DNA from: Ruminococcaceae bacterium UBA2656
Lineage (GTDB): Bacteria; Bacillota; Clostridia; Oscillospirales; Acutalibacteraceae
Assembly: GCA_002359465.1 (NCBI GenBank)
Contig: DENA01000016.1
Span: 79,647 to 143,646, forward strand
DNA: 64,000 nt
Direction of reading: 5' to 3'
Shown one piece after another: positions 1 through 8,290 of this stretch. The notes under the pieces were generated by a model. That model was not told the origin of the DNA. It did no database searches and worked only from the letters and a program-made list of their open reading frames with translations. Made by a program: the position numbers and the translations under genes. Within the stretch, counting starts at the first letter, position 1; every line of letters starts with the position of its first letter.

Positions 1-379
1 CCGTCGGTCACCTCGCGCTCATATCGGCGGATGTTTAAAAGCACCGTATCAGCACAGGCGGCGTGAGACGACAGATATTCTTCAACATGAACTCCCAGCG
101 GGGACGGGACAGTCAAAGGCCAGTCATAGTGGTAATGGTTAGGATCATCCTGATATCGATTTTCCCCAATCAAATAGTTCCAGTGGTATGTATCGTCCCG
201 ATAGTCCCATACTTCATCCAATGTAACAAACAGACGGATAATCTCAGGCCGTCCGATATACGCCTCCATCGCCTCTGGGAAGCGCTTATCCGGCGTATAC
301 CGCAAAGTGGTGTTATGGTACTTTTCAACATGCGGCCAATCTCTCATGACTCTTTTGGCATCTACTTTGATCTCCATAT
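1..379 (-). CDS. Unidentified protein, 5' part only (runs off left edge)
   Basis: A minus-strand frame starts at the ATG at 379-377 and stays open to the window edge, giving about 126 codons. A purine-rich stretch (AGAAAGAGA) lies just upstream. The product is soluble and rich in Trp, Tyr, His and Asp, with several aromatic clusters (for example around residues 58-86, containing WDYRDD and HYHYDWP). I see no signal peptide or membrane segment. I do not recognise the family. It lies divergent from the PTS EIIBC gene at 912, and the same AT-rich operator-like motif occurs near both starts (447-483 and 796-839), so it may belong to the same sugar regulon. That link is inferred. Base composition and coding texture support a real gene. 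Confidence 0.6.
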
Positions 380-446
380 TTTTCTCTCTTTCTATGCAAT
401 TTAATAAGGCGGGACCCCCGGCTTTGGAACTCATTATAGCATGAAT

Positions 447-483
447 AAAACAAAATTTCACTAGTATTTAAAACAAAATTTTA
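447..483. promoter_or_regulatory. Pair of AT-rich operator-like motifs
   Basis: Two copies of a 14-nt motif lie at 447-460 (AAAACAAAATTTCA) and 470-483 (AAAACAAAATTTTA), 23 bp apart. They sit about 70-100 bp upstream of the divergent gene starting at 379. The same motif recurs at 796-839 before the EIIBC gene. The RpiR-type regulator encoded at 5880-6722 is the natural candidate to bind them, but this is inference. Confidence 0.45.
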
Positions 484-621
484 TCGAGACTCTTGCACGA
501 TTTTCATAAAAGCCCGCCCGGTCTCGCTGTTCAACCAACGGTACATTTCGTCGGTCTCTTTAGCACGGAGCCAGTGGATCAGATTGATATTCGGCTGAAA
601 TCCGAGGGAGTAAGTAAATGT
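481..621 (-). pseudogene. Possible C-terminal gene fragment
   Basis: About 45 protein-like codons end at a stop at 481-483 on the minus strand. They include segments such as INLIHWLRAKETDEMYRWL and AFMKIVQESR. Upstream, the frame runs into low-complexity AT-rich DNA with no start or ribosome site. I read this as a possible leftover of a gene end lying between the two operator pairs. The family is not recognised, and chance coding cannot be excluded. Apart from this and the operators, 380-911 holds only AT-rich promoter DNA. Confidence 0.2.
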
Positions 622-795
622 CAAAATAATATTCCAAATTTGTCCGTAAACATTTTTGACAGTCAAAAAAGACCATATAATAAAATAAAGTTTCAAAATT
701 TGCATTGCAAAAATGTTGGTTTGTTTATCATTTTTTGCAAATTGTAATGATATCCTAATTAGCAAAATCAATAATTTAGTCGAAACATCCAATAA

Positions 796-839
796 TTAAA
801 ATAAAATTTTGTTTTAACTTATAATGAAATTTTATTTTA
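796..839. promoter_or_regulatory. AT-rich palindromic operators before the EIIBC gene
   Basis: A 22-bp near-perfect palindrome at 796-817 has one mismatch between its arms. It is followed at 825-839 by an inverted copy of the AAAAYAAAATTTYA motif also found at 447-460 and 470-483. The second site overlaps the expected -35 region of the promoter ending at 852, which would suit repression. The candidate binder is the RpiR-type protein at 5880-6722 (inferred). Confidence 0.5.
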
Positions 840-852
840 TAAGTGTTATAAT
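824..852 (+). promoter_or_regulatory. Likely promoter of the EIIBC operon
   Basis: A perfect -10 box TATAAT lies at 847-852, with a weak -35 box (ATGAAA) 17 bp upstream at 824-829. The start codon is at 912, preceded by GGGAGG. The weak -35 box overlaps an operator-like motif. Confidence 0.5.
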
Positions 853-911
853 AAATGCGAAAGACGGTTCCAATCCGATTTTCAATTACATAGTTGCAGG
901 GAGGAAAAAAT

Positions 912-2300
912 ATGGAAGCAAAGGTTTTGGCACAACAGATTCTGGAATATCTTGGAGGAGCAGAAAATATTTCGGAACTGGAAAACTGTATGACCAGACT
1001 TCGGGTCCAGGTTCGGGACTCCGGAAAAGTGAACAAGGACGCTCTTTTGAAGGTCAAGGGCGTAATGGGGGTTGTCGGGTCACCCGAAGAACCTCAGGTT
1101 ATTCTCGGTCCGGGCGTGGCGGATAAGATCTGCACAGAGTTAAAGCAAATGGATGGGCTGAATTATTCGGAAGCGAAACAGGACAGCGCGCTGATGCACA
1201 AGAAGAAGTCAACAGGCATCTTTGAATTCTTTTCCAACGTGTTTGTACCGCTTGTATCGATATTTGCCGGCGCCGGTCTGCTTTTCGGTGTCAAGCAAAT
1301 TTTTGTGCTGGTGTTCAACCTTACGGGTACGGCCGCCTTTAACCCAGCCGCCGTTGCGGACGGCGGCTCCGTATTCATGGCGGCGCTGACAGTTCTGAGC
1401 TCCACATTCTTTACGTACTTAAACATTGCGGTCGGCTGTCAGGCGGCGAAAGTCATGGGTGGCAACCCATATCTGGGACTGATCGCCGGCGGCATTATCA
1501 CAAATGTAGGTAACCTTGCGGGCGCTTCGATGGGCTTTTTCGGCCTTACCTTTACCAATGGCAAGGGTGGTACGCTCGCGGCGCTTGCGGCCGGTGCTCT
1601 GATTGCCGTTGTGGAAAAGAAGATTAAGAACCACTGCCCGGATTCCCTGAAAATCCATCTTCCCTCTCTCGGTGCAATCGTGGTCGTTGGTCTCGCAACG
1701 CTGTTCATCATCCAACCGGTATGCGGCGTTCTGACAACCGGAATCACCAACGTGCTGCTGTGGCTGGTAAATAACGCAGGACCGCTCGGCGGCGCGATTA
1801 TCGCTTTCTCGTTCCTGCCGCTGGTTATGACGGGCATGCATCAGGGCCTTACCCCCGTCCATCTTTCCCTGATACAGCAGCTTGGTTATACCCCGATTTA
1901 CGGCTTCGACTCCATGGCAGGCGGCGGTCAGGTGGGCGCAGCCCTTGCCCTGTTCTTTAAATACCGGAAAAACAAAAGCCTGCAGGTTGCCGTCAAAGGC
2001 GGACTTCCCGCCGGCATCCTCGGCATCGGCGAACCGTTGATTTTCGGCGTCAGTCTTCCGCTGGGCCGTGTATTCTTTTTGGCCTGCTCCGGCGCCGCTC
2101 TGGGCGGGGCCGTCCTCGGATTTTTCCCCACTTCCGGTGCCGTTACCGTCAGTGTCTCCGGAATTCTTGGCGTTCTTGTCAACACCAATCCGCTGGTATA
2201 CCTGCTCGGCTATGCCGTTTCCATCGCCGGCGGATTTCTGTTCACCTGGTTTATCGGTGCGAAAAAAGAGACGCTTGACACGTTCGGCGGAGATTTATAA
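912..2300 (+). CDS. PTS sugar transporter EIIBC, glucose superfamily
   Basis: This is a membrane permease of the phosphoenolpyruvate sugar phosphotransferase system; it imports a sugar and phosphorylates it. The ATG at 912 follows GGGAGG; a TTG 18 nt upstream precedes that site and is less likely. Of 462 residues, about 1-85 form the EIIB domain, with the phosphocysteine in NCMTRLR (Cys26). Residues about 105-455 form a hydrophobic EIIC domain with the conserved GIGEPLIFGV loop near residue 370. There is no fused EIIA; the EIIA gene at 6957 is the likely partner. The fold resembles the sucrose, glucosamine and N-acetylmuramic-acid branches, but the sugar cannot be read from sequence. Downstream isomerases suggest that the imported sugar enters glycolysis as mannose-6-P or glucose-6-P (inference). 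Confidence 0.9.
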   Translation: MEAKVLAQQILEYLGGAENISELENCMTRLRVQVRDSGKVNKDALLKVKGVMGVVGSPEEPQVILGPGVADKICTELKQMDGLNYSEAKQDSALMHKKKSTGIFEFFSNVFVPLVSIFAGAGLLFGVKQIFVLVFNLTGTAAFNPAAVADGGSVFMAALTVLSSTFFTYLNIAVGCQAAKVMGGNPYLGLIAGGIITNVGNLAGASMGFFGLTFTNGKGGTLAALAAGALIAVVEKKIKNHCPDSLKIHLPSLGAIVVVGLATLFIIQPVCGVLTTGITNVLLWLVNNAGPLGGAIIAFSFLPLVMTGMHQGLTPVHLSLIQQLGYTPIYGFDSMAGGGQVGAALALFFKYRKNKSLQVAVKGGLPAGILGIGEPLIFGVSLPLGRVFFLACSGAALGGAVLGFFPTSGAVTVSVSGILGVLVNTNPLVYLLGYAVSIAGGFLFTWFIGAKKETLDTFGGDL

Positions 2301-2320
2301 GCTGATTGTCTGATTCCGCA

Positions 2321-2371
2321 GCCTGGCACCGGACGTAGGCTTCCAAAGACTCTTTCGTCCGGCGCTGGGCC
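2321..2371 (+). other. Intercistronic hairpin
   Basis: Between the EIIBC gene and the next CDS, CCGGACG (2329-2335) pairs with CGTCCGG (2356-2362), with further G/C pairs outside. Only a short T run follows. It may be a weak terminator or an mRNA-stabilising element that separates permease and isomerase expression. Confidence 0.4.
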
Positions 2372-2445
2372 TTTAGCGGCGAGCGGCCCTCTAAAATTTG
2401 CAGTTATAAACCTGATATATTGAATTTAGAAAGGATTTTGCAAAA

Positions 2446-4281
2446 ATGAGTTTTATGTTCAAACCCCTAGCCTATGACGACCACACCGCCATCAACCGTC
2501 CCGACATTCCGGCATCCGTCAGGGAGGATCTTATTTTCGGCACCGTGCAATCCGCGAAGCGCATTGCAGAAAAGGCTGTTTCCCTGCTGAAAAGCGGAAA
2601 ATCGGGGTGTGTTATAGCCGTGGACGGTTACGCCTCCGCCAAATTCAGCGACCTTTCGGGCGCCCTGTCGCAGGCCGTGCGGCAGAGCGGCTGCCGGGTG
2701 GTCCTGCGCTCTATGGATGAGGTTTACAAATCGGTCGAAGAGCTGGACGCCATGGTGGCGGAGTGTCTTCCCCAGAATTATGAGGAGGATCCCGTTCTGC
2801 TGTTTGGCAAACTCTACGAGGGGAGCTTTTCCGATTTCATCGACGGGGAAAAAGCAGAAAAACTGCTGGAGGAAATGCGGAATCTTCCCGAAAGGACGCT
2901 GATGGTCCTTACCGGATATGGCAGCACGTCGGAGATATTTTCGCCCTTTACAAACCTGAAAGCGTATATTGATGTGACCCCAAAGTCAGCCGCCATCCGC
3001 GCGCGCGAGGGTCGGCTTATCAATGTAGGCGACAAAACCCCGCGGCCGTTTGCGGAACTGATGCGCCGCAACTATTTTGTAGATTTTGAAATCATCCTGA
3101 AAAACCGCAAACGCCTTCTGACGCAGAATGAAATCGACTTTTATATCTGCGGCGACCACGACGAGGATTTTGTGCTGATGAGCGGACAGAACCTCGAAGT
3201 AATCCTGAGTAGTCTGGCCCGTTACCCGTTCCGCACCAAGCCAGTCTATCTTGAAGGCATCTGGGGCGGTGAATTTATCCGCAAGGTCAGACGCCTGCCG
3301 TCCGAATACAAAAATATCGCCTGGGTATTCGACATGATTCCGATGGAAGTCAGCATCGTAGTCGACGCTGACGGCCGTGAAGTCGAGTTTCCTTTCTTTA
3401 CCTTCATTCAGAAATGCCCCACGCCGATCATGGGTGAAAAATGCACCGAAAGGTTCGGCGGCTATTTTCCCATCCGGTTTAATTACGACGATACTTACCA
3501 CAGCAACGGGAATATGTCCATTCAGGTACATCCCTACGAATCGGTCTGTAAAGAATACTATAATGAAAAAGGCAGTCAGGACGAAGCTTACTACGTCATC
3601 GCCACCGGTCACGGGGCAAAAACATACCTCGGCTTCAACGAAGGGGCCGACCCGGCCGAATTTGTTGCGCTGGCAAAACAGTCCGAAAAAGACGGCAGCG
3701 ACCTGGACTATGCCAAATATGTCAACCATGTCGATTCCGTACCCGGCCGTCAGGTCATGATTCCCGGCGGAACCATCCACGCTTCCGGCCGCAATCAGTT
3801 GATTCTGGAGCTCGGTTCGCTTACTATCGGTTCCTACACTTATAAAATGTACGATTACAACCGGCGCGATTCCGAAGGCAACCTCCGTCCGATTCACAGC
3901 GCGATGGGTGAAAAGGTGCTGCATACCGAACGTACCGCAGGATGGGTCCGTGACAACATCGCCATTGAGCCGATTCCCGACGGAGAGGGAGACGGATGGA
4001 AACAATATATTGTCGGGAAAACCGATCTGATGTATTATCAGACTAAGCAGCTTTATCTTGAAAAAAAGGCGGAATTTTCCAACGACGGCCAGTTTACCGT
4101 TCTCACTCTGGTGGACGGAGAGGAAGTAAAGGTCTATTCCAAATCCCATCCGGAGTTCTGCTACCGCCAGAAATTTCTGGATATCGTTGTGGTGCCGGCG
4201 TCCATTGCTGATTACGTGATTGAAAATACGGGCTACCAGCCTGCAGTCGTACACAAGACCATGCTTAGAACCGATAACTGA
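2446..4281 (+). CDS. Kinase-like domain fused to class I mannose-6-phosphate isomerase-like domain
   Basis: This 611-residue protein is about twice the usual isomerase length. Residues about 1-240 look like a uridine-kinase/phosphoribulokinase-type P-loop fold. However, the segment IAVDGYASAKFS (57-68) lacks the Gly-Lys-Ser/Thr of a working Walker A motif. Residues about 260-610 resemble class I mannose-6-phosphate isomerase, with the metal-site region SIQVHP (358-363) and a later GGTIHASG (His445). The expected reaction of the second half is mannose-6-P to fructose-6-P or a related isomerisation in the cytoplasm. The N-terminal half may be a sensor or structural domain. The gene sits between the PTS permease and two further sugar-phosphate isomerases. 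The domain reading is by eye, and the substrate is unproven. Confidence 0.75.
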   Translation: MSFMFKPLAYDDHTAINRPDIPASVREDLIFGTVQSAKRIAEKAVSLLKSGKSGCVIAVDGYASAKFSDLSGALSQAVRQSGCRVVLRSMDEVYKSVEELDAMVAECLPQNYEEDPVLLFGKLYEGSFSDFIDGEKAEKLLEEMRNLPERTLMVLTGYGSTSEIFSPFTNLKAYIDVTPKSAAIRAREGRLINVGDKTPRPFAELMRRNYFVDFEIILKNRKRLLTQNEIDFYICGDHDEDFVLMSGQNLEVILSSLARYPFRTKPVYLEGIWGGEFIRKVRRLPSEYKNIAWVFDMIPMEVSIVVDADGREVEFPFFTFIQKCPTPIMGEKCTERFGGYFPIRFNYDDTYHSNGNMSIQVHPYESVCKEYYNEKGSQDEAYYVIATGHGAKTYLGFNEGADPAEFVALAKQSEKDGSDLDYAKYVNHVDSVPGRQVMIPGGTIHASGRNQLILELGSLTIGSYTYKMYDYNRRDSEGNLRPIHSAMGEKVLHTERTAGWVRDNIAIEPIPDGEGDGWKQYIVGKTDLMYYQTKQLYLEKKAEFSNDGQFTVLTLVDGEEVKVYSKSHPEFCYRQKFLDIVVVPASIADYVIENTGYQPAVVHKTMLRTDN

Positions 4282-4305
4282 GGATACAGAAAGGAACGGA
4301 AGATC

Positions 4306-4881
4306 ATGAGTGAAGACTTTATCCGTGAACCAAAGGGAATGCAGAAATGGTGGGAAGACTGCGAGCTTTCCGGCCAGAATGTTGTCTGGCGCCAGAAAAA
4401 GATCAGCGAGCTGAAGGGTATTTATAAAAATGAGAATGCCCTGGAGGCGTTCGGCGAACGGCTTGCCTACCGTGTCGCGAATCAGAATTTCCACCGCACC
4501 GACTACGTCAAGGGGAACCTGCAGTGGGGCATCACGTATCTGGAAGCTTACTGCGTCGACGGCGAATGCAGCATGACGCACGGGCATTTTCACATTGACC
4601 GTGACTGCGACGAATACTACTACGGCCTGCAGGGCGAAGGTTTTCTGCTGTTCTGGGACGGTGCGGACGAGTTTTACGCCGAGAAAGTTTTTCCGGGCTC
4701 GCTGCACTATATCAGCGGCAAATATGCCCACCGCATCATCAATTCCGGTGAAAGCATTCTTGCCGTGGCCGCGTGCAGTCTGCCCGCCACTAAGCAGGAT
4801 CACGCCGTCATCGAACAAAAACCTTTCCCGTTCCGCTGCTATAAAGCCGATGGAAAAATCCAGTGGATCAGGGAGGGCTGA
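4306..4881 (+). CDS. Cupin-type glucose-6-phosphate isomerase
   Basis: This 191-residue protein belongs to the archaeal-type, cupin phosphoglucose isomerase family, which interconverts glucose-6-P and fructose-6-P using a bound divalent metal. The cupin metal ligands are visible: THGHFH (His92, 94, 96), Glu103 in RDCDEYYYGL, and His142 in YAHRII. The ATG follows GAAAGGAACGGA. It starts 24 nt after the preceding gene and ends 2 nt before the next start codon, so the three isomerase-like genes are almost certainly co-transcribed. This type is rarer in bacteria than the standard Pgi. Its presence in a PTS operon suggests that it handles the sugar phosphate made by this permease. Confidence 0.85.
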   Translation: MSEDFIREPKGMQKWWEDCELSGQNVVWRQKKISELKGIYKNENALEAFGERLAYRVANQNFHRTDYVKGNLQWGITYLEAYCVDGECSMTHGHFHIDRDCDEYYYGLQGEGFLLFWDGADEFYAEKVFPGSLHYISGKYAHRIINSGESILAVAACSLPATKQDHAVIEQKPFPFRCYKADGKIQWIREG

Positions 4882-4883
4882 AA

Positions 4884-5822
4884 ATGGAACCGATTCTTCC
4901 CATTTCCGGTTACTGCGTCAGCGTATGGGGCGGCAGCCGTCTTACAGATATTCGGGGCATCAAGCCGCCCGAAGGGCAGAAGTATGGAATCTGCCGGGAG
5001 GTGAGCGCCTACCGCAACACGGCAAGCAAAATCCTCAGCGGCGAATATGCGGGCAAAACCCTTCACGAACTGATCAACCTACGGCACGGGGAACTGCTGG
5101 GCAGAGACCCCGCCGACCAGCTGGTGCGTGTGGCCTACATCGACGCGCAGGAGGATCTTTCCATACAGGTTCACCCGGGCAAAGAGTATGCGCACCGCAT
5201 GGAAAACGATTATGAAAAGTCGGAATCGTGGTATGTCCTGGACTGCGACAAAGGCTCCTATGTGGTAGCCGGAACGACGATAACGGACAAAGAGCAGCTG
5301 CGCAAAGCCGCCGACAACGGCACCATCGAGCAATATATCCGCAAAGTGCCGGTGAAAAAGGGAGACTTCGTCATGATTCCCGCCGGGATGCTGCATGCCT
5401 GCGGCAAAAACATGCTGGCGCTGGAAGCGGGCAGCTTTGGCGGCATCACCTATCGCCTGTACGACTATGGGCGCGGCAGACAGCTTCATCTGGAAAAGGG
5501 CTTTGACGTGCTTGACCCGGCCTTGCAGCCACAGGTGCGGCACTTTGAGCCGGGAAGCAGACCGGACGTTGGTTTCCGTGTGCGGGAAGCGATTCGCCAC
5601 GCCTGCTTCTGCGTGGATATTGTGGATATCGCGGACGAATGGCAGCCGGAAAACAACGGCATCTGCCTGTCTCTTACCGCCGTTGAGGGGAGCGCTGTCG
5701 TAGAAACCGCGGAAGGGCGGTATCAGATGAATAATACCCATACCGTTCTTCTTCCGGCGGACCGGAAGTCCTGCAAAGTAAAAGGCAATTGCAGAATCCT
5801 TTGCTGCTGGCACCCGTTCTGA
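4884..5822 (+). CDS. manA: Mannose-6-phosphate isomerase, class I
   Basis: Converts mannose-6-P to fructose-6-P in the cytoplasm; zinc-dependent. The ATG at 4884 is chosen because GGGAGGG precedes it by 7 nt; an upstream in-frame start would overlap the previous gene. The 312 residues match the short bacterial ManA family. Metal-site motifs are present: LSIQVHP early, then a Glu-containing ESWYVLDC segment, and MIPAGMLHACG later. It is the third isomerase-like gene in a row and ends just before a strong terminator shared with the opposing rpiR gene. Having two ManA-like proteins plus a cupin isomerase in one operon is unusual; the paralogues may have split substrates. Confidence 0.88.
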   Translation: MEPILPISGYCVSVWGGSRLTDIRGIKPPEGQKYGICREVSAYRNTASKILSGEYAGKTLHELINLRHGELLGRDPADQLVRVAYIDAQEDLSIQVHPGKEYAHRMENDYEKSESWYVLDCDKGSYVVAGTTITDKEQLRKAADNGTIEQYIRKVPVKKGDFVMIPAGMLHACGKNMLALEAGSFGGITYRLYDYGRGRQLHLEKGFDVLDPALQPQVRHFEPGSRPDVGFRVREAIRHACFCVDIVDIADEWQPENNGICLSLTAVEGSAVVETAEGRYQMNNTHTVLLPADRKSCKVKGNCRILCCWHPF

Positions 5823-5868
5823 GAATATCAAAAAAAGGCCGGCCCCATTCGGGGCCGGCTGTATTCTC
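5821..5868. terminator. Bidirectional terminator between manA and rpiR
   Basis: GCCGGCCCC (5838-5846) pairs with GGGGCCGGC (5851-5859) around a 4-nt loop, and outer arms GAGAATA / TATTCTC extend the stem. It lies between convergent genes and probably ends both transcripts. Confidence 0.85.
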
Positions 5869-5879
5869 CTTAAACATGG

Positions 5880-6722
5880 CTACTCTTTGAGTCTCAGCAG
5901 AAGCGAGCGGTAATCTGTAAGCATCTTCGCCGGGTCTTCTCCGCTCTCGTTCACAAAATTCAGGAACAGAATGTCCACAATGAACAACTGTGCATAGCGC
6001 GAAAAGATGGCCGCCACTTTTGTTACCTGCTCCACATTCGGAACGAAAAGGCAGATGTCCGCAAGTTCGGAGAGGGGCGTGTGACCGTACCGGGTAATGG
6101 CAATGACTTTGCATCCGTTTTCCTTCGCCCGTTGGACGGCCAGATTCACCTCGCGCGTGATTCCGCTGTAGGAAACAGCTACGACAACATCGTCGGGGCC
6201 GGTCATAATGGCGTTCTGGGTTCCGAAGTTTCCGTCGATGCTGTAGATGCAGCATTTGTGCATTTTCATCAGCTTCTGCTGCAAATCCTGTACGATCAGT
6301 GAAGATGCCCCGATGCCGAAAAAATACACCAGTTTGGCGCGGTTGATCATGGACACGGCTTCCTTGAATTTTTCAAGGCGGTTGATGTTCAGCGCTTCCT
6401 GGCACACGCTGGTGATATTGTGAAGGAAATGCTGGTTGAGATCGTCTTTACTGTTGCCCCACTGAAGAATTTCATTAAAATCGTTTACGGTTTTCACGTC
6501 CACGTTCCGCACCAGTTCTATGCGCATTTCGTTAAAAGATTTGTATTCCAGATTGTGGACAAAACGTGTTACGGTGGAAGGAGCTACCCCGGCCGCGTTG
6601 GCCAGCCCGTATATACTCAGCTTTACGGTCTGCTCTGGATTCTGTGTAATATAATCCGCAATTCTGCGTTCCGCTTTGGTAAACGAATTGTAATATTGAC
6701 TGATTCGCGTCAGGCAGTTCAT
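5880..6722 (-). CDS. RpiR/MurR family transcriptional regulator
   Basis: A 280-residue DNA-binding regulator of sugar use. The N-terminal HTH_6 domain (about residues 1-77) begins with MNCLTRISQYYNSFTKAERR and includes a helix-turn-helix around GLANAAGVAPSTVTRFV. A SIS sugar-phosphate-binding domain follows (about 120-250; FFGIGASSLI and AVSYSGITREV). GGAGG lies 8 nt before the ATG. It is encoded opposite to and between the two halves of the PTS locus, so it is the prime candidate to bind the AT-rich motifs at 447-483 and 796-839 and to sense a sugar phosphate. Family assignment is firm; target and ligand are inferred. Confidence 0.9.
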   Translation of the reverse strand: MNCLTRISQYYNSFTKAERRIADYITQNPEQTVKLSIYGLANAAGVAPSTVTRFVHNLEYKSFNEMRIELVRNVDVKTVNDFNEILQWGNSKDDLNQHFLHNITSVCQEALNINRLEKFKEAVSMINRAKLVYFFGIGASSLIVQDLQQKLMKMHKCCIYSIDGNFGTQNAIMTGPDDVVVAVSYSGITREVNLAVQRAKENGCKVIAITRYGHTPLSELADICLFVPNVEQVTKVAAIFSRYAQLFIVDILFLNFVNESGEDPAKMLTDYRSLLLRLKE

Positions 6723-6956
6723 AAAGTAAGCCTCCGATTGGTCTTGTAATAATTGGGCCGTTGCTTTACTATTATTGTAGCATGTTTTTAATCAGGTGTA
6801 TATACGGGAATTTTTCTTTCCGGAACCTGTTTTAAAAATGCTATGTCATGTATCGTACGCTGAAGTGAACCGTTTTCTGACGGATCATGATGACAGCCGC
6901 TCTGTATAAAAGTGAAAGCCTAAACGATTTTGTCGTAAAGAAAGGAAACATAAGCA

Positions 6957-7424
6957 ATGGAAAGGAAAGTATATTCGCCGATCACCGGTCGTGCTGTGCC
7001 CGTTACCGAGGTGCCGGATGAAGTTTTCTCCGGAAAAATATTGGGCGACGGTGTGGCCGTTTACCCCGTGTCGCCAATCGTACTGGCACCGTTCGACGGC
7101 GTGATTTCCAACATCGCCAAAACCCTGCATGCCATATGCATCACCGGAGACAACGGAATCGAACTGCTGATCCATCTGGGCATAGACACGGTCAAGCTGA
7201 ACGGAAAGGGATTCACCTGCTATGTAAAAGACGGCAGCCGTGTCCGCCGGGGTGACCGAATTATGAAAATGGATCTGAAGTTTTTCAGGTCGAACGATTT
7301 CAGAATGATCTCCCCTTGTATTATCACCAATCCGGATGAATTTACCGATATGAAAATGCAGTTGGGTGAAGTAACCGCGGCGCAGTCGGAGGTTATTTTC
7401 TGCGAATCCGCAGAGGCCCGCTGA
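6957..7424 (+). CDS. PTS EIIA component, glucose family (Crr-like)
   Basis: A soluble phosphocarrier that passes phosphate from HPr to EIIB. The 155 residues match free-standing EIIA-Glc proteins. The two conserved histidines are present: His58 in KTLHAICI and the phosphorylation site His73 in LLIHLGIDTVKLNGKGF. The ATG follows AAAGGAAAC. The stop overlaps the next start (TGATG), so it is translationally coupled to the HAD phosphatase. It most likely serves the EIIBC permease at 912, which lacks an EIIA domain. Confidence 0.9.
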   Translation: MERKVYSPITGRAVPVTEVPDEVFSGKILGDGVAVYPVSPIVLAPFDGVISNIAKTLHAICITGDNGIELLIHLGIDTVKLNGKGFTCYVKDGSRVRRGDRIMKMDLKFFRSNDFRMISPCIITNPDEFTDMKMQLGEVTAAQSEVIFCESAEAR

Positions 7425-8251
7425 TGACTGATTTGCGTGCCGTCATTACGGATATGGACGGCACTCTTCTGGACGACAACGGTTCCATCCATCCGGAAGA
7501 CCTGAAGACTCTATCTAAGCTTCGGGACTGCGGCGTACGAACGATCATTGCGACCGGACGCCACCCAAACCTGCTTCGCTTCTATCTGCCGCAGCTTGAG
7601 CCGATAGACGCGGTCGTCGCCTGCAACGGAGCCTTGCTATACGACCCGGCCCGGGATATCGCAGAGGTTCTGGGCCAATTCACAGCCGGACAAATGGAGA
7701 GGCTGGCTTATTTTTGCAGATGCGCAGGGGTGTATTTCAATTTCTGCACTTTGACCAGGGCGTATTTTTCCCGGCGGGATCCCCGGCTTACAGAAAACGG
7801 CCAGTCAGTGGCGCTGCGTAAAAGTTTCTTTATCCGTTCTGGCATCCGGTCTTACGAAGAATGGAAAGGCATGCCGGAAGAGCCTGTGGTAAAAGTATCG
7901 ATTCCGAGCATCTCACTGGAGCAGCTGGACAGGATGCAGGAGAAGTTTGACGACCTTACCCTGGAACTCTACCGCAGCGGTCCCTGCGGTGCGGAGATTG
8001 AACCTCCGGGCTGCGGAAAAGGCCAGGGCGTGAAAAAGGCCGCACAGAGGTTCCATTTTCCGCTGGAAAAAACGCTTGTGATTGGAGACAGCAGCAACGA
8101 CATTTCCATGTTTCGCGCGGCGGGTTTTGCCGCGGCGCCCGCGAACGTTTCTCCGGAGGCAAAACCCTATATAGCCTACCGCGGCGTCGACAATAACCAT
8201 GCGCCGATCACGGATATCGTGCGCCATTTTGCGCCGGAACTGCTGCGATAG
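7424..8251 (+). CDS. HAD-superfamily (Cof type) sugar-phosphate phosphatase
   Basis: This 275-residue HAD-IIB hydrolase has motif I DMDGTLLDD near residue 10, ATGRH as motif II, and the C-terminal metal-binding loop VIGDSSNDISMF. Such enzymes dephosphorylate sugar phosphates and may relieve sugar-phosphate stress. The gene overlaps the EIIA stop by a few bases and is followed 39 nt later by an HPr-like gene, forming a three-gene unit. The exact substrate is not readable; PTS context suggests a hexose phosphate (inference). Confidence 0.85.
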   Translation: MTDLRAVITDMDGTLLDDNGSIHPEDLKTLSKLRDCGVRTIIATGRHPNLLRFYLPQLEPIDAVVACNGALLYDPARDIAEVLGQFTAGQMERLAYFCRCAGVYFNFCTLTRAYFSRRDPRLTENGQSVALRKSFFIRSGIRSYEEWKGMPEEPVVKVSIPSISLEQLDRMQEKFDDLTLELYRSGPCGAEIEPPGCGKGQGVKKAAQRFHFPLEKTLVIGDSSNDISMFRAAGFAAAPANVSPEAKPYIAYRGVDNNHAPITDIVRHFAPELLR

Positions 8252-8290
8252 CGCAGACAGGAACGGCCGGAAATTATCAGGGAGGAAAAG

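Noticed and set aside
2986-4818. Long open frame on the minus strand opposite the isomerase genes
   Set aside because: It mirrors the codon pattern of well-supported plus-strand genes with clear metal-site motifs, and its own product has no recognisable domain or ribosome site.
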